64,000 bases of DNA from Mesorhizobium tianshanense (GTDB lineage Bacteria > Pseudomonadota > Alphaproteobacteria > Rhizobiales > Rhizobiaceae): positions 238,394 to 302,393 of the forward strand of contig NZ_VLKT01000001.1 of assembly GCF_007830515.1 (NCBI RefSeq), written 5' to 3'. The translations under genes were made by a program, and so were the position numbers. Shown here piece by piece: positions 35,636 through 45,163 of this stretch (positions are counted from its first letter, which is position 1; each line of letters starts with the position of its first letter). The notes beneath the pieces are model-generated. The model did no database searches, was not told the origin of the DNA, and saw only the letters and a program-made list of their open reading frames with translations.

Positions 35636-37783
35636 ATGAAAACTCCGATGCATTCGATCCCTGTCCCGTCGCGAGGAGGGAAGCACTTCGTGCTGGTCGA
35701 TGAAAAGAAAGCCAGCGCTGCAAAACCACTTTTCCGGCGCCCCGCAAATCTTCGGCCACGCAAGCCGCAGGGGCAGCCACGAGAACTGGATGCGCTGTGC
35801 GACCTCGCGGCGAACCGGATTGCGATCGAGGGCGTAAGCCCAGAGATCGACGGCGGGCGCTTCCCGGCCAAATGTGTCGCCGGCGAGCAGGTTCTGATCG
35901 AGGCGGACATCTTCGGCAACGCTCACGACAGGATCGTTGCTTGCCTGCGTTACCGGCCCGCAGGGACCGAAAGCTGGACCGAGCAGCCGATGATCCTGTT
36001 GGAAAACGACCGCTGGAGTACCACGATCGTGCTCGGCGAAAACCGGCTTTACCAGTTCACCTTCTGCGCATGGCACGACCTTTATGCGACCTGGCGCGAG
36101 GAAGTAGCCAAGAAGCATACGGCGGGCCGGAACATCGCCCTCGAATTGGAGGAAGGACGCCGCCTGCTTCAATCTGCGGCGCGGTCCGACTGGGCAGGCC
36201 CAGATGATGTCGCAGAACTTGAGCAGGTGCTGGCGTCGTTGGAGATTCTGCGTGCCGACACGCAGCGTCTTGCTCTGCTTGGTTCCGATGCGGTGGCCGC
36301 CGTGATGAGCCGGGCCGGGGTCAGAACCAATCTCAGCTATTACCACAAGGTTCTCGAGATCTTCGCCGACCGCAAGACCGCGGCGTTCAGCGCTTGGTAC
36401 GAGCTTTTCCCGCGTTCCCAATCAGGCGATCCCGCGCGCCACGGCACCTTTGACGACGTCATCGCCCGTCTGCCCTATGTGCGCGATCTCGGCTTCGACG
36501 TGCTTTACTTCCCACCCATTCACCCCATCGGCGAGACCAATCGCAAGGGCCGCAACAACAGCCTCAAGGCCGAACTGGGCGACGTCGGCAGCCCCTATGC
36601 CATCGGCTCAGAGCATGGAGGGCATGATGCCATCCACCCGGAGCTGGGGAGTTTCGAGGATTTCCATCGCTTGATGGCTGCTGCGCGGCGGCACGGGCTG
36701 GAGGTCGCGATCGACTTTGCGATTCAGTGTTCTCCAGACCACCCCTGGATTAAGGCGCATCCGGAATGGTTCGACTGGCGACCGGACGGCTCCCTCGAAT
36801 TCGCCGAGAGCCCGCCCAAGAAGTACGAGGACATCGTCAATGTGAACTTCCATAGTGACGCCTTCCCAGGTCTCTGGCACGCTTTGCGCGACATCGTGCT
36901 GTTTTGGATTGGCCACGGGGTAAAGATCTTCAGGGTCGACAACCCGCACACCAAGCCGTTCGCCTTCTGGGAGTGGATGATCGGGGAAGTCCGCTCCAGG
37001 CATCCCGAAATTATCTTCCTCGCCGAAGGCTTCACGCGTCCCAAGATCACAAAGCGCCTCGCCAAAGTCGGGTTCAACCAGAGTTACTCCTATTTCACTT
37101 GGCGAAACCTCAAACGGGAATTGGAGGAATACCTTACCGAACTCACTCAGGAAGAATGCCGCCACTATATGCGGCCGAACTTCTTCACCAATACGCCCGA
37201 CATCAACCCAATCTATCTCCAGCATAGCGGCAGGCCGGGATTCCAGGCCAGGCTGATCTTGGCCGGCACGCTCGGCGGCAATTACGGCATCTATAACGGC
37301 TTCGAGATCTGCGAGGCTGAGGCCGTGCCCGGCAAGGAGGAGTACCTCAACTCCGAGAAGTACCAAATCCGCGCCTGGAACATGGACGAGCCCGGCAACT
37401 TGCAGTGGGACATTGGGTTCGTCAACCGCCTCCGCCGAAACCACAAGTCGCTGCAGGACTTCACCAGTCTCGCCTTCTACAATGCCTGGAACGATAACAT
37501 CATCTACTACGGCAAGCGCACGGCCGACCTGTCCGACTTTCTGCTGTTCCATGTCTGCCTCGATCCGCACTCGGCTCAGGGCGCGGATTTCGAGGTGCCG
37601 CTTTGGGAGTTAGGTCTCACCGACGACGCCCCGGTCGAAGTGGAGGACATGGTCACCGGCCGGCACTTCACCTGGCACGGCAAAATTCAGCACATCCATC
37701 TCGATCCGTTCTACAAGCCCTATGCGGTGTGGCGACTTATCTCGCCGGGAGCACACGCAGGGCAGTCTCGACCAGACGCTTGA
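35636..37783 (+). CDS. glgE: Alpha-1,4-glucan:maltose-1-phosphate maltosyltransferase (GH13_3)
   Basis: Enzyme of about 715 residues that transfers maltosyl from alpha-maltose-1-phosphate onto alpha-1,4-glucan. An N-terminal domain is followed by the GH13 barrel: FDVLYFPPIHPIGETNRKGRNN, EVAIDFAIQCSPDHPW, the nucleophile Asp435 in KIFRVDNPHTKPF, and the acid/base Glu464 in IIFLAEGFTRP, 29 residues later as in characterised GlgE. TNTPDINPIYLQ supplies a further active-site segment. Start 35636 has GGAAGG eight bases upstream; 35591 and 35630 are alternatives. No glgB, treS or maltokinase gene is in the window, so the source of maltose-1-phosphate lies elsewhere. Confidence 0.95.
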   Translation: MKTPMHSIPVPSRGGKHFVLVDEKKASAAKPLFRRPANLRPRKPQGQPRELDALCDLAANRIAIEGVSPEIDGGRFPAKCVAGEQVLIEADIFGNAHDRIVACLRYRPAGTESWTEQPMILLENDRWSTTIVLGENRLYQFTFCAWHDLYATWREEVAKKHTAGRNIALELEEGRRLLQSAARSDWAGPDDVAELEQVLASLEILRADTQRLALLGSDAVAAVMSRAGVRTNLSYYHKVLEIFADRKTAAFSAWYELFPRSQSGDPARHGTFDDVIARLPYVRDLGFDVLYFPPIHPIGETNRKGRNNSLKAELGDVGSPYAIGSEHGGHDAIHPELGSFEDFHRLMAAARRHGLEVAIDFAIQCSPDHPWIKAHPEWFDWRPDGSLEFAESPPKKYEDIVNVNFHSDAFPGLWHALRDIVLFWIGHGVKIFRVDNPHTKPFAFWEWMIGEVRSRHPEIIFLAEGFTRPKITKRLAKVGFNQSYSYFTWRNLKRELEEYLTELTQEECRHYMRPNFFTNTPDINPIYLQHSGRPGFQARLILAGTLGGNYGIYNGFEICEAEAVPGKEEYLNSEKYQIRAWNMDEPGNLQWDIGFVNRLRRNHKSLQDFTSLAFYNAWNDNIIYYGKRTADLSDFLLFHVCLDPHSAQGADFEVPLWELGLTDDAPVEVEDMVTGRHFTWHGKIQHIHLDPFYKPYAVWRLISPGAHAGQSRPDA

Positions 37784-38083
37784 GGCGGCTTCGAACAAGC
37801 CTTCTCGAAGCTTCGCATATTCTGCGGCTTTGGTCGCGATATCGGCGCGGTATGTCGAGCATTGGATCCAGAGTAGTCACCGGCAAAGTGCAGTTTTCCA
37901 CTCACCGCCAATTGTGCGGCCGCCCTCGCATTTGGCTGCGCGCGTTCGACGTAAATTACATAGAGTCGCTGGTACGGCAGGGCCTATTGGCGCATCTTTT
38001 CGCCTGCGGACAGGCGTCCCCAACAAGGACGCTGCTGGCGCCGGCCCTCAGGGCCTTTCTGCCGGCCAGGAGGAGGGGGTGAG
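37784..38083. other. Intergenic stretch
   Basis: Nothing gene-like is seen. It carries one GTAAKTTAC motif copy (37949-37963). Confidence 0.5.
37949..37963 (-). repeat. GTAAKTTAC motif, copy 6
   Basis: ACGTAAATTACATAG reads on the minus strand as CTATGTAATTTACGT, matching the ATGTAAKTTACGT core of copies 1, 2 and 4 except at the central K. No TPR remnant is recognised beside it. Confidence 0.5.
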
Positions 38084-38155
38084 ATGAAGACCTTTCTTGC
38101 CGCTGGAGCTGTCGTGGCTTTCTTGTTTCCGGGACTGCCTTTCGCAGACGCATAG
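38084..38155 (+). CDS. 23-residue signal-peptide-like small ORF
   Basis: ATG 38084 follows a strong GGAGGAGGGGG site and encodes MKTFLAAGAVVAFLFPGLPF then ADA and TAG. It looks like a complete signal peptide with an AxA cleavage site and almost no mature part. It may be a leader ORF for the DUF3300 gene or a stub. Its strong ribosome site argues that it is translated. Confidence 0.4.
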   Translation: MKTFLAAGAVVAFLFPGLPFADA

Positions 38156-38207
38156 ACGGGCCGGCACAAAGACCTGCCGGGACGACGACAAGCAGGAGGA
38201 TCGAAGC

Positions 38208-39554
38208 ATGATGGGCAATGACATGTTGAAGGTGGGCGCTGCGGCGCTGGCGCTGCTGCTTGCCGGGCTTGGTTCGGCGCACCCTGTCCTTGCACAAGAA
38301 CAGGTCGCGGCGGCTGACGCTTCGGGCGCTGCGACGACTTCGCCGGAGCCGCTGAGCGCCGACGAAATGGAGGTCCTGGTTGCGCGGATTGCGCTCTATC
38401 CGGACGAGCTGATCGCGGTGATCACGGCGGCAGCGCTTTATCCGCTGCAGATCGTCGAGGCAGCGCGCTTCCTCGACCGGTACGAGAAGGACAAGAGCTT
38501 GAAGCCGAAGGAGAGCTGGGACGGCTCGGTGGTGTCTCTGCTCAACTATCCGGACATCGTCAAGATGATGAGCGACGACCTCGAATGGACGCAGGCGCTC
38601 GGCGACGCCATCGCCTACCAGCAGAAGGACGTGCTGGTCGCCATCCAGCAGCTGCGCGACGAAGCGGTCGCCAAGGGCGTCATCAAGACCGACGACAAGA
38701 TACAGGTGGTCAAGGAGAACGACAACGTCGTCATCAAGTCTGCCAGCCCGGAGGTGATCTATGTCCCGCAATATCCGCCTCAGATGCTCTATGAGCCCGG
38801 CTATGTGTGGGAGCCGATCCGTTACTATCCCGACCCCTATCCCTATTACTGGTATCCCGGGGCGACCTTCTTCGCTGGGGCGGTGACGGGCGCCATCTGG
38901 GCCGCCGCCGTCGACTGGGATGACTGGGGCGTATGGGGCGGCCGCTGGAACGGCGGCGACATCGACATCGATTGCAACAACTGCTTCAACAACCGCGACT
39001 TCAACGGCAAGGTCAACTTCAATGACGTGGACTGGAAGAACGTCGACCGCGACAAGATCAACATCGACCGTAACCAGTTCAACAAGTTCGACCAGAACAA
39101 CATCAAGAACCGGATCGAAAAGAACGGCGACAACGCCATCCGCGACCGCGCCAAGGACATCAAGAAGCGCGACCAGGTCGGCAACAGGGGGCCGGGCAAG
39201 ACGGCTGGAACCAGGGACATTCGCAAGAGCACGCTGGACGGGCTGAAGGGACAGGGAGGTCAGGCAACAAACAGGCCGGCCAACAAGGCGAACGTCAATC
39301 GCCCTGCGGCGAAGCCCACCGCCAACCGTCATGCGGCCAAGCCTGCCAACGTTAACCGCAAGGCCGGCAAGCCGAAGCCGGCGACGAGGGTCGACAATCG
39401 CCCGAAGAAGCCGTCCGGGCTCGGCAACGTCAACCGCGGCAAGGCTACCAAGGTCAGCTCCAACCGGGGCCACAAGTCGATGGGCGGTGGCAGTCGCGGA
39501 GGCGGTGCCCACAAGCAGATCAGGCGACCCAGCGGCGGCGGGCGGCGGCGTTGA
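38208..39554 (+). CDS. DUF3300 exported protein
   Basis: Protein of 448 residues. A signal peptide (VGAAALALLLAGLGSAHPVLA) precedes the DUF3300 core (LVARIALYPDELIAVITAAA, PQYPPQMLYEPGYVWEPI, YYPDPYPYYWYPGATFF). From about residue 260 it becomes a long Asn/Asp/Lys/Arg-rich low-complexity tail, ending in SGGGRRR. ATG 38208 follows GGAGGA at seven bases. DUF3300 genes often precede DUF2950 genes, as here. The role is unknown, and the basic tail suggests binding to a polyanion or surface. Confidence 0.88.
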   Translation: MMGNDMLKVGAAALALLLAGLGSAHPVLAQEQVAAADASGAATTSPEPLSADEMEVLVARIALYPDELIAVITAAALYPLQIVEAARFLDRYEKDKSLKPKESWDGSVVSLLNYPDIVKMMSDDLEWTQALGDAIAYQQKDVLVAIQQLRDEAVAKGVIKTDDKIQVVKENDNVVIKSASPEVIYVPQYPPQMLYEPGYVWEPIRYYPDPYPYYWYPGATFFAGAVTGAIWAAAVDWDDWGVWGGRWNGGDIDIDCNNCFNNRDFNGKVNFNDVDWKNVDRDKINIDRNQFNKFDQNNIKNRIEKNGDNAIRDRAKDIKKRDQVGNRGPGKTAGTRDIRKSTLDGLKGQGGQATNRPANKANVNRPAAKPTANRHAAKPANVNRKAGKPKPATRVDNRPKKPSGLGNVNRGKATKVSSNRGHKSMGGGSRGGGAHKQIRRPSGGGRRR

Positions 39555-39574
39555 GGCAACGGGAGGACAGGATC

Positions 39575-40561
39575 ATGACCAGGATGTTCAGCACCACCCG
39601 TTTCACGGGCCTTCATCACAGCGTCTGCGCGGTCGCCATTGCTCTTGGCCTCGCTCTGTCGCTGTCGTCAGTCGCCTCCGCGCAGGATGCGGCGGCCCTG
39701 GATGTAGCCAGACCGGAGATCGAATCGTTTGCGGCTGCCGACGAGCCGCCGTCCTTCGATACGCCGGAGGCGGCGCTCGACGCCTTCAAACAGGCGCTTC
39801 AGGCTGAGGGCTCGGACGCGGTCGCAGCACTGCTCGGCCTCGACGCCGCAAAACTCAAGGCCGACGAGAACACCGACGACACGCTTGCGGCGGCCAAGGA
39901 AGGGGCCGCAAAGCAGCTCGTGCTCGACGGCGAGGGCGACCGCCGCACGGTGCAGATCGGCGAGAAGCTGTGGCCACTGCCGTTCCCGATCGTCAAGGGC
40001 GAGGATGGTAAATGGGCGTTCGACACCTATGGCGGGCTTGAGGAGATCGTGAACCGCCGCGTCGGCGAGAACGAGTTGCAGGCGATCGAGACGATGCGCG
40101 CCTATGTCGACGCACAGGAGGACTATGCATCCGAGGACCGTGACGAGGACGGCGTCGAGGAGTTCGCGCAAAAACTCGTCAGTACGGAAGGCCTGACCGA
40201 CGGGATCTACTGGCCGGCGGACGGCATAAACGGGGAAAGCCCCGCCGGTGACCTCGACCAGTCCCAGCTCGACGACGCGGCCAAGGGCGAAGGCTATTTC
40301 GGTTACAAGTACAAGATCCTGACCGGACAGGGTGACAGGATCGCCGGCGGCGCCTACGACTACGTCATCAACGGCAACATGATCGCCGGCTTCGGCCTCA
40401 TCGCCTGGCCAGCCAAATATGGCGAGACGGGCGTAAAGACCTTCGCCGTCAATCAGCACGGCGTCGTCTACGAGACCGATCTCGGGCCGACCACGACAGA
40501 GATCGTCAAATACATCGATCGCTTCAATCCAGACGAAACTTGGGAGGTCGTCGCCGATTGA
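39575..40561 (+). CDS. DUF2950 exported protein
   Basis: Protein of 328 residues. A signal peptide (VAIALGLALSLSSVASA) is followed by the DUF2950 domain: FDTPEAALDAFKQALQAEGS, LPFPIVKGEDGKWAFDTYGG, ELQAIETMRAYVDAQEDYAS, GYFGYKYKILTGQG, FGLIAWPAKYGETGVKTFAV. ATG 39575 follows GGGAGGACAGG. It lies 20 bases after the DUF3300 gene and is probably co-transcribed. No function is known. Confidence 0.9.
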   Translation: MTRMFSTTRFTGLHHSVCAVAIALGLALSLSSVASAQDAAALDVARPEIESFAAADEPPSFDTPEAALDAFKQALQAEGSDAVAALLGLDAAKLKADENTDDTLAAAKEGAAKQLVLDGEGDRRTVQIGEKLWPLPFPIVKGEDGKWAFDTYGGLEEIVNRRVGENELQAIETMRAYVDAQEDYASEDRDEDGVEEFAQKLVSTEGLTDGIYWPADGINGESPAGDLDQSQLDDAAKGEGYFGYKYKILTGQGDRIAGGAYDYVINGNMIAGFGLIAWPAKYGETGVKTFAVNQHGVVYETDLGPTTTEIVKYIDRFNPDETWEVVAD

Positions 40562-40797
40562 ACGGAAAACTGCGTCAGTTCCCAGCGTCCCAAAACAAAT
40601 GTTGAAAATTGCCGTAACCGCCGAGCTACACCACCTGACGGGACACGACCTGCCAGCCGGATCACCACGGCAGCACAGGCCGCTCCAAACGCTATCCAGC
40701 CGCAGAACCAGAGCGGGGGGTGGTTCTGGGAGCGGTTATCCGATTTTAGACTGGTCGCGGACGCCGCTCAGATCCAGCAGAGCAGAGTGAGAAGGGG

Positions 40798-41790
40798 ATG
40801 ATGTTGCGGGCTTATCGAGCGTCCTTCAATCGGGAGACCCGCAACCTCGCATCTGCTTGTCGATGGAATAGTCGGTCTCAAATGAAGATAGCTAACTTGC
40901 CCGCCCTTTTCTCTCGCAGATCGCTGGCAAATCTGGCCGCGGCTTGCCTGCTTATATTCGTAGCCGGCTGCGCGGGCGGAATACCGAAAGACCTGCAGCA
41001 GTCGCTCGGGATCGTCACCCCGGAAGCGGTCGATTTCCGCGAACTGGAGTACTATGCATTGCGGTCCAAGGCCTCTTATGCTTCGGAAGAAGAGATCAGG
41101 CGGCAGTTTCCCAACACCACTGTCGTGAAGACCGTGGAGCCGATCAACGTCCAGTACTTCGTCGAAACGGACCCAGCGGCGAAAACCCAGACAATCTCCG
41201 TTCGCGGGACGGCCAACAAACTGAACATCCGGCAGGATGTGGAAGTGGCCCTGGTGAAGGACAGTTTCCTCGGCTTCCTGCTGCATGAAGGGTTTCGGGA
41301 CGACGCGGTGAAGGTCCTCGACGACATGAGGCCGCACCTCAAGAAGGACCACACGATACGCGTGACTGGCCACTCGCTGGGCGGAGCGATTGCGCTGATC
41401 CTGACCAACTACATCTATCGGGAAGGCTACAAGGTGGAACGACTGGTCACCTTCGGCCAGCCGAAGGTCACGGATGACAAGACCAATCACCGGTACAAAG
41501 TTGCGAACCCCGACTACAAGAAGATCACCCGTGTGGTGCGCGAACACGATCCGGTCCCCCTGGTGCCGCCGCGCCCCAAATACGGTCACGTCGGTCCCGA
41601 ACTGATCCTGAAAGAGGGGCAGGGCTACGTCTTCCTGGATGCCTACGACGCCGACCGTCTGTCGATCGGCGATTTCTGGCGCAACTTCGGGGACGCGCAC
41701 CTCAAGGACCACAGCATGGATCTCTACCTGGCCAACATCCAGGGGAAGATCCAAGGCGGCGCCCAGCAGGTGGCGTACATGGCGAATTGA
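40798..41790 (+). CDS. Class 3 lipase-like lipoprotein
   Basis: Protein of 330 residues (or about 302 from ATG 40882). The lipobox FVAGC follows a hydrophobic core (LAAACLLIFVAGC), so it is likely an outer- or inner-membrane lipoprotein. The alpha/beta hydrolase shows the oxyanion-type TISVRGTANKLNI, the nucleophile elbow VTGHSLGGAIALIL, the Asp in VREHDPVPLVP and the His in LKDHSMDLY. This is the fungal-type class 3 lipase arrangement. ATG 40798/40801 has AAGGGG, while 40882 is a more normal signal-peptide start. Confidence 0.88.
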   Translation: MMLRAYRASFNRETRNLASACRWNSRSQMKIANLPALFSRRSLANLAAACLLIFVAGCAGGIPKDLQQSLGIVTPEAVDFRELEYYALRSKASYASEEEIRRQFPNTTVVKTVEPINVQYFVETDPAAKTQTISVRGTANKLNIRQDVEVALVKDSFLGFLLHEGFRDDAVKVLDDMRPHLKKDHTIRVTGHSLGGAIALILTNYIYREGYKVERLVTFGQPKVTDDKTNHRYKVANPDYKKITRVVREHDPVPLVPPRPKYGHVGPELILKEGQGYVFLDAYDADRLSIGDFWRNFGDAHLKDHSMDLYLANIQGKIQGGAQQVAYMAN

Positions 41791-41916
41791 GCGCCCGGCA
41801 AGGTTCGCCCGGCGCGACGCGAGATGACGGTCGGGGAGCCGACAGCCGTTGGTCCAGATCAAGGAGCAACGCGTGCTTGTGAATGAATGTCAATGTGGCC
41901 GGAAAGGGAGGAGAAC

Positions 41917-43881
41917 ATGAGGAAGACACGCGCAGCTTCGATTTTGGCGGGGCTCGCCGCCTTGGGGATTGCCGGGCTTGGACTGGCGCGGCCAGCCGCC
42001 GCCCAGGAGACCACCGATGTCGGCACCCTCGACGCGGCGAAGGCCGGAAGGGTGTTTGCCGCCAAACCTCCCTACTCGCCCTATGCGGGGCGCAACTTTC
42101 CGACCCGCCCTCTGTTCGGCGACACGCATCTGCACACCGGAGCTTCCTTCGATGCTGGCGCATTCGGCGCCCGGTTGACGCCGCGAGACGCCTACCGCTT
42201 CGCGCGCGGCGAGGAGATCACGGCGTCGAGCGGCCAGCCTGCCAAACTGTCGCGGCCGCTCGACTTCCTGGTGGTGGCCGACCACTCCGACAATATGGGT
42301 ATGTTCCCCGACCTGTTTGCGGGAAAGCCGGACGTTATCGCCGATCCGCAGGCCAAGACGTGGTACGAGGAGATCAAGGCGGGACAGGGCGGCAAGGCGG
42401 CGCTGGAGATCATCTTCGCCTTCGGCAAGGGCACGCTGCCCAAGGCGATGATCTATGGCCCGGACACGCGCCCCTACAAGAACGCATGGCAGGACACGGT
42501 TAAGGCGGCCGAGGAATATAACGATCCCGGCCGCTTCACCGCCTTCATCGGCTACGAATGGACATCGAACACGGCCGGCAACAATTTGCACCGCAACGTC
42601 ATCTTCCGCGACAGTGCCGACAAGGCCAACCAGGTCGTGCCCTACACGACGCTGAAGCCGTTGGGCAGCGACAATCCCCGCGATCTATGGAAGTGGATGC
42701 AGGCCTATGAGGACAAGACCGGCGGCAACGTGCTGGCGATTGCGCACAACGGCAATCTGTCCAACGGCCGCATGTTCCCGCTGATCGAATCCTTCACCGG
42801 CAAGCCGGTCGACAAGGAATATGTCGAGCAGCGTGCCCGGTGGGAACGCCTCTACGAGACAACCCAGACGAAGGGCGACGGCGAGGCGCACCCGGTTCTG
42901 TCGCCCAATGACGAGTTCGCGGATTTCGAGACCTGGGATTTCGGCAATCTCGACGCCAGCGTGCCGAAGACGCCCGACATGCTGGAGTTCGAATATACCC
43001 GCTCGGCGCTGAAGAACGGTCTCAAGCTCGAAGCCGATCTCGGCACCAACCCCTACAAGTTCGGGCTAGTAGGCAGCTCCGACGCGCATACCGGCCTCGC
43101 GGCCATGGAGGAGGAGAACTTCTTCGGCAAGACGACGCCACAGGAGCCGAGCCCCGAGCGCCTGACGGCAACGTTCGTCAAGGATGCCAAGACCGGCATC
43201 ACGGTGATGGACTGGGAGGTCGGCGCGTCCGGCTACGCCGCGGTCTGGGCGGAGGAGAACACCCGCGAATCGATCTGGGACGCGATGCAGCGCAAGGAGA
43301 CCTACGCTACCACCGGGCCGCGCATGGCGGTACGCCTCTTCGGCGGCTGGGACTTCGAGCCGGCCGATGCGCAGAACCGCAATCCTGGCGCGATCGGCTA
43401 CGGCAAGGGTGTGCCGATGGGCGGTGACTTGACCAGCGCGCCGGAAGGCAAGGCACCGACCTTCCTGGTCGCGGCGCTGAAGGATCCAATCGGCGCCAAT
43501 CTCGACCGCTACCAGATCGTCAAAGGCTGGCTCGACGACAAGGGCGAAACGCATGAACAGGTCTACGACGTGGTGTGGGGCGGCGACCGCAAGCCGGGCG
43601 CCGACGGCAAAGTGCCGTCGGTCGGCAGCACCGTCGACGTCGAGAACGCGACCTGGACCAACACCATCGGGGCGCCGGAATTGATCGCGGTCTGGAAGGA
43701 CCCAAGCTTCGATCCGAAACAAAAGGCATTCTACTACGGGCGCGTCATCGAGATCCCGACGCCGCGCTGGACCGCCTACGACGCCAAGCGGTTCGGCACG
43801 CAGCCGCTGGACGGCACTCGCATGACCGTCACCGAGCGCGCCTATACCTCGCCGATCTGGTACACGCCCGAAGAGTCTTGA
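41917..43881 (+). CDS. DUF3604 exported protein
   Basis: Protein of 654 residues. A signal peptide (ILAGLAALGIAGLGLARPAA) is followed by the DUF3604 domain, with putative metal ligands in LFGDTHLHTG, DFLVVADHSDN, LAIAHNGNLSNG and LVGSSDAHTG. These His/Asp sites resemble a PHP-type metallophosphatase fold. ATG 41917 follows GGGAGGAG. DUF3604 genes commonly stand near PPIase and HupE-like genes, as here. The activity is unknown. Confidence 0.9.
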   Translation: MRKTRAASILAGLAALGIAGLGLARPAAAQETTDVGTLDAAKAGRVFAAKPPYSPYAGRNFPTRPLFGDTHLHTGASFDAGAFGARLTPRDAYRFARGEEITASSGQPAKLSRPLDFLVVADHSDNMGMFPDLFAGKPDVIADPQAKTWYEEIKAGQGGKAALEIIFAFGKGTLPKAMIYGPDTRPYKNAWQDTVKAAEEYNDPGRFTAFIGYEWTSNTAGNNLHRNVIFRDSADKANQVVPYTTLKPLGSDNPRDLWKWMQAYEDKTGGNVLAIAHNGNLSNGRMFPLIESFTGKPVDKEYVEQRARWERLYETTQTKGDGEAHPVLSPNDEFADFETWDFGNLDASVPKTPDMLEFEYTRSALKNGLKLEADLGTNPYKFGLVGSSDAHTGLAAMEEENFFGKTTPQEPSPERLTATFVKDAKTGITVMDWEVGASGYAAVWAEENTRESIWDAMQRKETYATTGPRMAVRLFGGWDFEPADAQNRNPGAIGYGKGVPMGGDLTSAPEGKAPTFLVAALKDPIGANLDRYQIVKGWLDDKGETHEQVYDVVWGGDRKPGADGKVPSVGSTVDVENATWTNTIGAPELIAVWKDPSFDPKQKAFYYGRVIEIPTPRWTAYDAKRFGTQPLDGTRMTVTERAYTSPIWYTPEES

Positions 43882-43911
43882 CGCCAACACACGAGAACAA
43901 GGAATGGTGAC

Positions 43912-44715
43912 ATGATGCACCCATCAAGAAGTCTGAACGAGAGAGCTCGGACCGTCATTGCGATGCTCGCACTCTGCGGCCTGGCGGGCGTGACGAATGC
44001 TCAGCCCGCTGCGGCCGATGACGCTCAGTCGAAGCAAATGTTCAAGGCCATGACCGACTATCTTGCCGGCCAGCAGGCCTTCTCGTTCAACTATGACGCG
44101 ACGCTCGACATCGTCACGGCCGACATGATGAAGGTCGGCCTTGCGAGTTCTGGCTCGCTCACGCTGCAACGCCCCGACAAGGCGCGCATGACCCGGACTG
44201 GCGTGGTCGATGTCGAACTGACCTATGACGGAAAGACAGTGTCGGCGATCGGGAAGAACCTCAATGTCTATACGAAGATCCCCCTGGAGGGTTCGGTCGA
44301 GGATATGATCGATACGCTCCGCTCCGCTTATGGCGTCGAAGCGCCGGCCGCCGACCTTCTGTCGGCCAACGCCTTCGAGATCATGATGGAGAACGTCTCG
44401 ACGGGCAAGGATCTCGGAAGCGGCGTGATTGGCGGCGAGGTCTGCAACCACCTGGCCTTCCGCACCAGGGACACCGATTGGGAGATCTGGATCGCCGATG
44501 GCGATGTGCCCCGTCCCTGCCGTATCACCATCACCAGCAGGATGATGGCCATGGCGCCGTCCTATACGGTGCAGATTTCCAACTGGAAGGCCGGCAAGGA
44601 CGTGACCGCTGACGATTTCCAGCTGAAGACCGGCGATGCCAAGGAAGTGAAGATCGAGGAGATGCCCGGGCTGGACGATCTCGCCGGCCTGGTTGAAGAA
44701 GGAGATGCACAATGA
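43912..44715 (+). CDS. DUF2092 exported protein
   Basis: Protein of 267 residues with a signal peptide (VIAMLALCGLAGVTNA) and a LolA/LppX-like fold: MFKAMTDYLAGQQAFSFNYD, LTYDGKTVSAIGKNLNVYTK, EVCNHLAFRTRDTDWEIWIA, PCRITITSRMMAMAPSYTV. This fits DUF2092. It may carry lipids or hydrophobic ligands in the periplasm, by analogy with the fold only. Its stop overlaps the start of the next gene (ATGA). Confidence 0.88.
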   Translation: MMHPSRSLNERARTVIAMLALCGLAGVTNAQPAAADDAQSKQMFKAMTDYLAGQQAFSFNYDATLDIVTADMMKVGLASSGSLTLQRPDKARMTRTGVVDVELTYDGKTVSAIGKNLNVYTKIPLEGSVEDMIDTLRSAYGVEAPAADLLSANAFEIMMENVSTGKDLGSGVIGGEVCNHLAFRTRDTDWEIWIADGDVPRPCRITITSRMMAMAPSYTVQISNWKAGKDVTADDFQLKTGDAKEVKIEEMPGLDDLAGLVEEGDAQ

Positions 44716-45035
44716 AGTCGTCCACCAAGGCAGTAATCGCATCGCTCGCGCTGTTGTTCGGCGCCTCGGACCTCCACATCGCCGATTGGCGGGTGGGCAT
44801 GGGCTTCTTTAGCCTGGTCTCCGATGCCGAAGCGCGCGTCGGGCGTCCCGCAACGCCCGGCAGCGTTGCCGGCGTCGCCCGCAGGACCACGCGCCGCGTT
44901 ATCCGCCGCGGCGCCTATATCGGCGCTATTCCCGCCGGCTGCCCGTATGGCAGCTACTACGGCTACAATCTCTATTACTGCGGTGGCAGCTATTACCAAA
45001 AGTCGGGCGGCGGATATGTCGTCGTCTATTTCTAG
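44712..45035 (+). CDS. Small exported Gly/Tyr-rich protein
   Basis: Protein of 107 residues with a signal-like start (VIASLALLFGASDL), a basic middle (RRTTRRVIRRGAY) and a Tyr/Gly-rich end containing CPYGSYYGYNLYYCGGSYYQ with two cysteines. It is coupled to the DUF2092 gene by a four-base overlap. No function is known; the same small gene accompanies DUF2092 in related genomes as far as I recall. Confidence 0.75.
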   Translation: MKSSTKAVIASLALLFGASDLHIADWRVGMGFFSLVSDAEARVGRPATPGSVAGVARRTTRRVIRRGAYIGAIPAGCPYGSYYGYNLYYCGGSYYQKSGGGYVVVYF

Positions 45036-45163
45036 GCGACGATACTGGGAAGCATTGCGAAGGCGCCGCTGCGTGTTGTGGGCCGCAACCAGGCAATCGT
45101 GACCGGTGACGGGCAAACTCGCCGGAGCTAATGGTGATCGGGCCAACCCCGGAGGAATGATCG

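Noticed and set aside
37956..39512. A minus-strand frame of 518 codons rich in Val, Asp and Leu
   Set aside because: It mirrors the Asn/Asp/Lys-rich tail of the DUF3300 gene. Low-complexity composition only.
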